Under the pieces are notes generated by a model. That model was not told the origin of the DNA and did no database searches. It saw only the letters and a list, made by a program, of their open reading frames with translations. The position numbers and the translations under genes were made by a program. A stretch of DNA of 5,163 nucleotides from positions 1 through 5,163 of the forward strand of contig JAEMPT010000055.1 of assembly GCA_022759165.1 (NCBI GenBank). The letters run 5' to 3'. This document shows, one piece after another, positions 4,787 through 5,163 of the stretch (position 1 is its first letter; the number at the start of each line of letters is the position of its first letter). The DNA comes from Thermoprotei archaeon (lineage in GTDB: Archaea; Thermoproteota; Thermoprotei_A; Sulfolobales; Fervidicoccaceae).

Positions 4787-4846
4787 ATGAGGCGATATAT
4801 GAGGGTAAAAGGAAAGCGTGGCCGAGCCATCATTTTTGGAGAGTAG
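4787..4846 (+). CDS. Possible 19-residue basic leaderless peptide (doubtful)
   Basis: An ATG directly abutting the palindrome opens a 19-codon frame (MRRYMRVKGKRGRAIIFGE) with seven Arg/Lys. The TATA-like ATAATTTA (4757-4764) is centred 26.5 bases upstream, the leaderless spacing seen for four other genes in the window. There is no ribosome site. A frame this short is easily chance, so only the promoter fit and the operator-like repeats recommend it. Confidence 0.18.
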   Translation: MRRYMRVKGKRGRAIIFGE

Positions 4847-4993
4847 TAGTATATATCATAGCATGTTTTCGGAGAAATCAAATTTATTACATTGAAATGC
4901 GTAAATTTACTAGAAATTAATTCGGGCTGTTAGAAATTTTTTGAATTAAATGGGGGAGTTAAGGGGGCTTTGAATTTTTATTACTAAGGTGAG

Positions 4994-5020
4994 AAAAATT
5001 GTCGATAGTGCTAGACAATT
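4994..5020 (-). terminator. Hairpin plus T-run after the right-edge gene
   Basis: Read on the minus strand, AATTGTC and GACAATT form a perfect 7-bp stem with a 10-base loop (5020 to 4997), continuing into a T5 run and then CTC. It lies 16 bases after the stop codon of the minus-strand gene at the right edge, which is where a terminator would be and which supports that gene's strand. The stem is weak in GC, and archaea mainly rely on the T-run. Confidence 0.45.
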
Positions 5021-5028
5021 CAGACAAA

Positions 5029-5070
5029 CCTGGCCTTACACTAAAAGGGAGGACTCTAGCCTGGCCTTAC
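5029..5070. repeat. 11-base direct repeat at the 3' end of the right-edge gene
   Basis: CCTGGCCTTAC occurs at 5029-5039 and 5060-5070, 31 bases apart, with 20 unrelated bases between. On the minus strand the first copy met is coding and the second contains the TAA stop, so loss or gain of the 31-base unit would shift the frame and change the C-terminus. Confidence 0.5.
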
Positions 5071-5163
5071 GGTTTTGCCAGACATAAATGATGTTGGCCT
5101 GGACCAGGTCCCTCAATATTTCGTTGATATCATGCAATGGGATTTGGAGTACTCTAGATAGTA
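5036..5163 (-). CDS. C-terminal end of an unidentified protein, possibly a winged helix
   Basis: Only 41 residues and the TAA stop are visible; the start lies beyond the right edge. Residues visible (VLQIPLHDINEILRDLVQAN, then IIYVWQNRKARLESSLLV) read as a helix-turn-helix followed by a beta wing, like the C-terminal domains of some archaeal ATPases and regulators. That resemblance is by eye and the parent family is not known. The minus strand is preferred over the plus-strand frame in the same codon register because of the amphipathic helix and the terminator-like hairpin just after the stop. The last 12 codons and the stop run through two copies of an 11-base direct repeat. It is co-directional with the cytosine methyltransferase but 470 bases away, so probably not in the same operon. 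Confidence 0.5.
   Translation of the reverse strand, partial: LSRVLQIPLHDINEILRDLVQANIIYVWQNRKARLESSLLV
5077..5098. repeat. Imperfect inverted repeat inside the right-edge gene
   Basis: GCCA-G-ACAT (5077-5085) pairs with ATGTTGGC (5091-5098): eight pairs, one bulged G and a 5-base loop. It is followed by the palindromic CCTGGACCAGG (5098-5108). As these lie in a probable coding region they may have no separate role. Confidence 0.3.

Larger units (their letters stand above)
4565..5035. other. Long intergenic region with control-like signals
   Basis: About 470 bases with no convincing gene. It holds the methyltransferase TATA box, an upstream ribosome site with TTG start (4665-4652), a 12-bp palindrome CCTAG-CA-CTAGG (4681-4692) in a GC-richer patch, another minus-strand TATA-like stretch (GATAAAAATT, near 4717-4727), the phased TTAGC array (4751-4786), the perfect 10-bp palindrome GTAAATTTAC (4901-4910), two G5 runs (4952-4956, 4963-4967) and a terminator-like hairpin (4994-5020). 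I see no tRNA features and no complete C/D box guide RNA. Confidence 0.5.

Noticed and set aside
4999..5091. Plus-strand TTG frame of 30 codons after AGGTGAG (4987-4993)
   Set aside because: The ribosome-site match is good, but the frame overlaps the end of the minus-strand gene and its terminator-like hairpin, uses a rare start and stops quickly. The minus-strand reading explains more of the sequence.
5060..5161. Plus-strand open frame reading PGLTVLPDINDVGLDQ onward
   Set aside because: It is in the same codon register as the minus-strand gene, where antisense frames tend to stay open, and it has no start codon or ribosome site after the stop at 5057-5059.
5086..5163. C/D box guide RNA starting at AATGATG
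   Set aside because: There is only a partial C box and no CUGA D box at a suitable distance on the plus strand.

Overview
The window reads as part of an archaeal genome, most likely a thermophilic member of the Thermoproteota (crenarchaea). The evidence is a set of BRE/TATA-type promoters, several leaderless starts, GGTGA-type ribosome sites, frequent AGG/AGA arginine codons, and small winged-helix proteins of an archaeal style, including an Sso10a-like one. No rRNA, tRNA, CRISPR array or transposase is visible. The assignment is an inference from style, not from a marker gene.

Layout, left to right. On the minus strand, the left edge cuts the start of a large DUF1156-type (COG1743) DNA adenine methylase. 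It is divergent from a plus-strand 206-residue protein with a helix-turn-helix-like N-terminus (373-993). Convergent to that is a minus-strand two-gene operon (1715 down to 1012): a 103-residue winged-helix-like protein whose gene overlaps that of an eight-cysteine, probably metal-binding, protein. Next on the plus strand come an unrecognised basic protein (1886-2281), a two-gene operon of winged-helix regulators (2385-3230; the first Sso10a/HTH_45-like, the second TrmB/MarR-like) and a 63-residue two-helix membrane protein (3318-3509). Convergent to this is a minus-strand cytosine-C5 DNA methyltransferase with all main catalytic motifs (3533-4564). Upstream of it are about 470 bases with almost no gene but many control-like signals. 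The right edge holds the C-terminal end of a minus-strand gene that may end in a winged helix.

How it may work together: two DNA-modification enzymes of different chemistry bracket a run of small DNA-binding proteins, which is the look of a defence or mobile island. No nuclease, helicase or ATPase partner is identifiable inside the window, so a complete restriction or defence system is not demonstrated. The sharpest regulatory signals are a perfect 22-bp palindrome between TATA box and start of the winged-helix/cysteine operon (1717-1738), and an 11-bp-phased TTAGC array ending in a 15-bp palindrome (4751-4786). Seven annotated gene starts fall into two promoter classes: TATA centre about 26.5 bases before the start codon (leaderless) or about 36.5 bases before it (short leader with a ribosome site).
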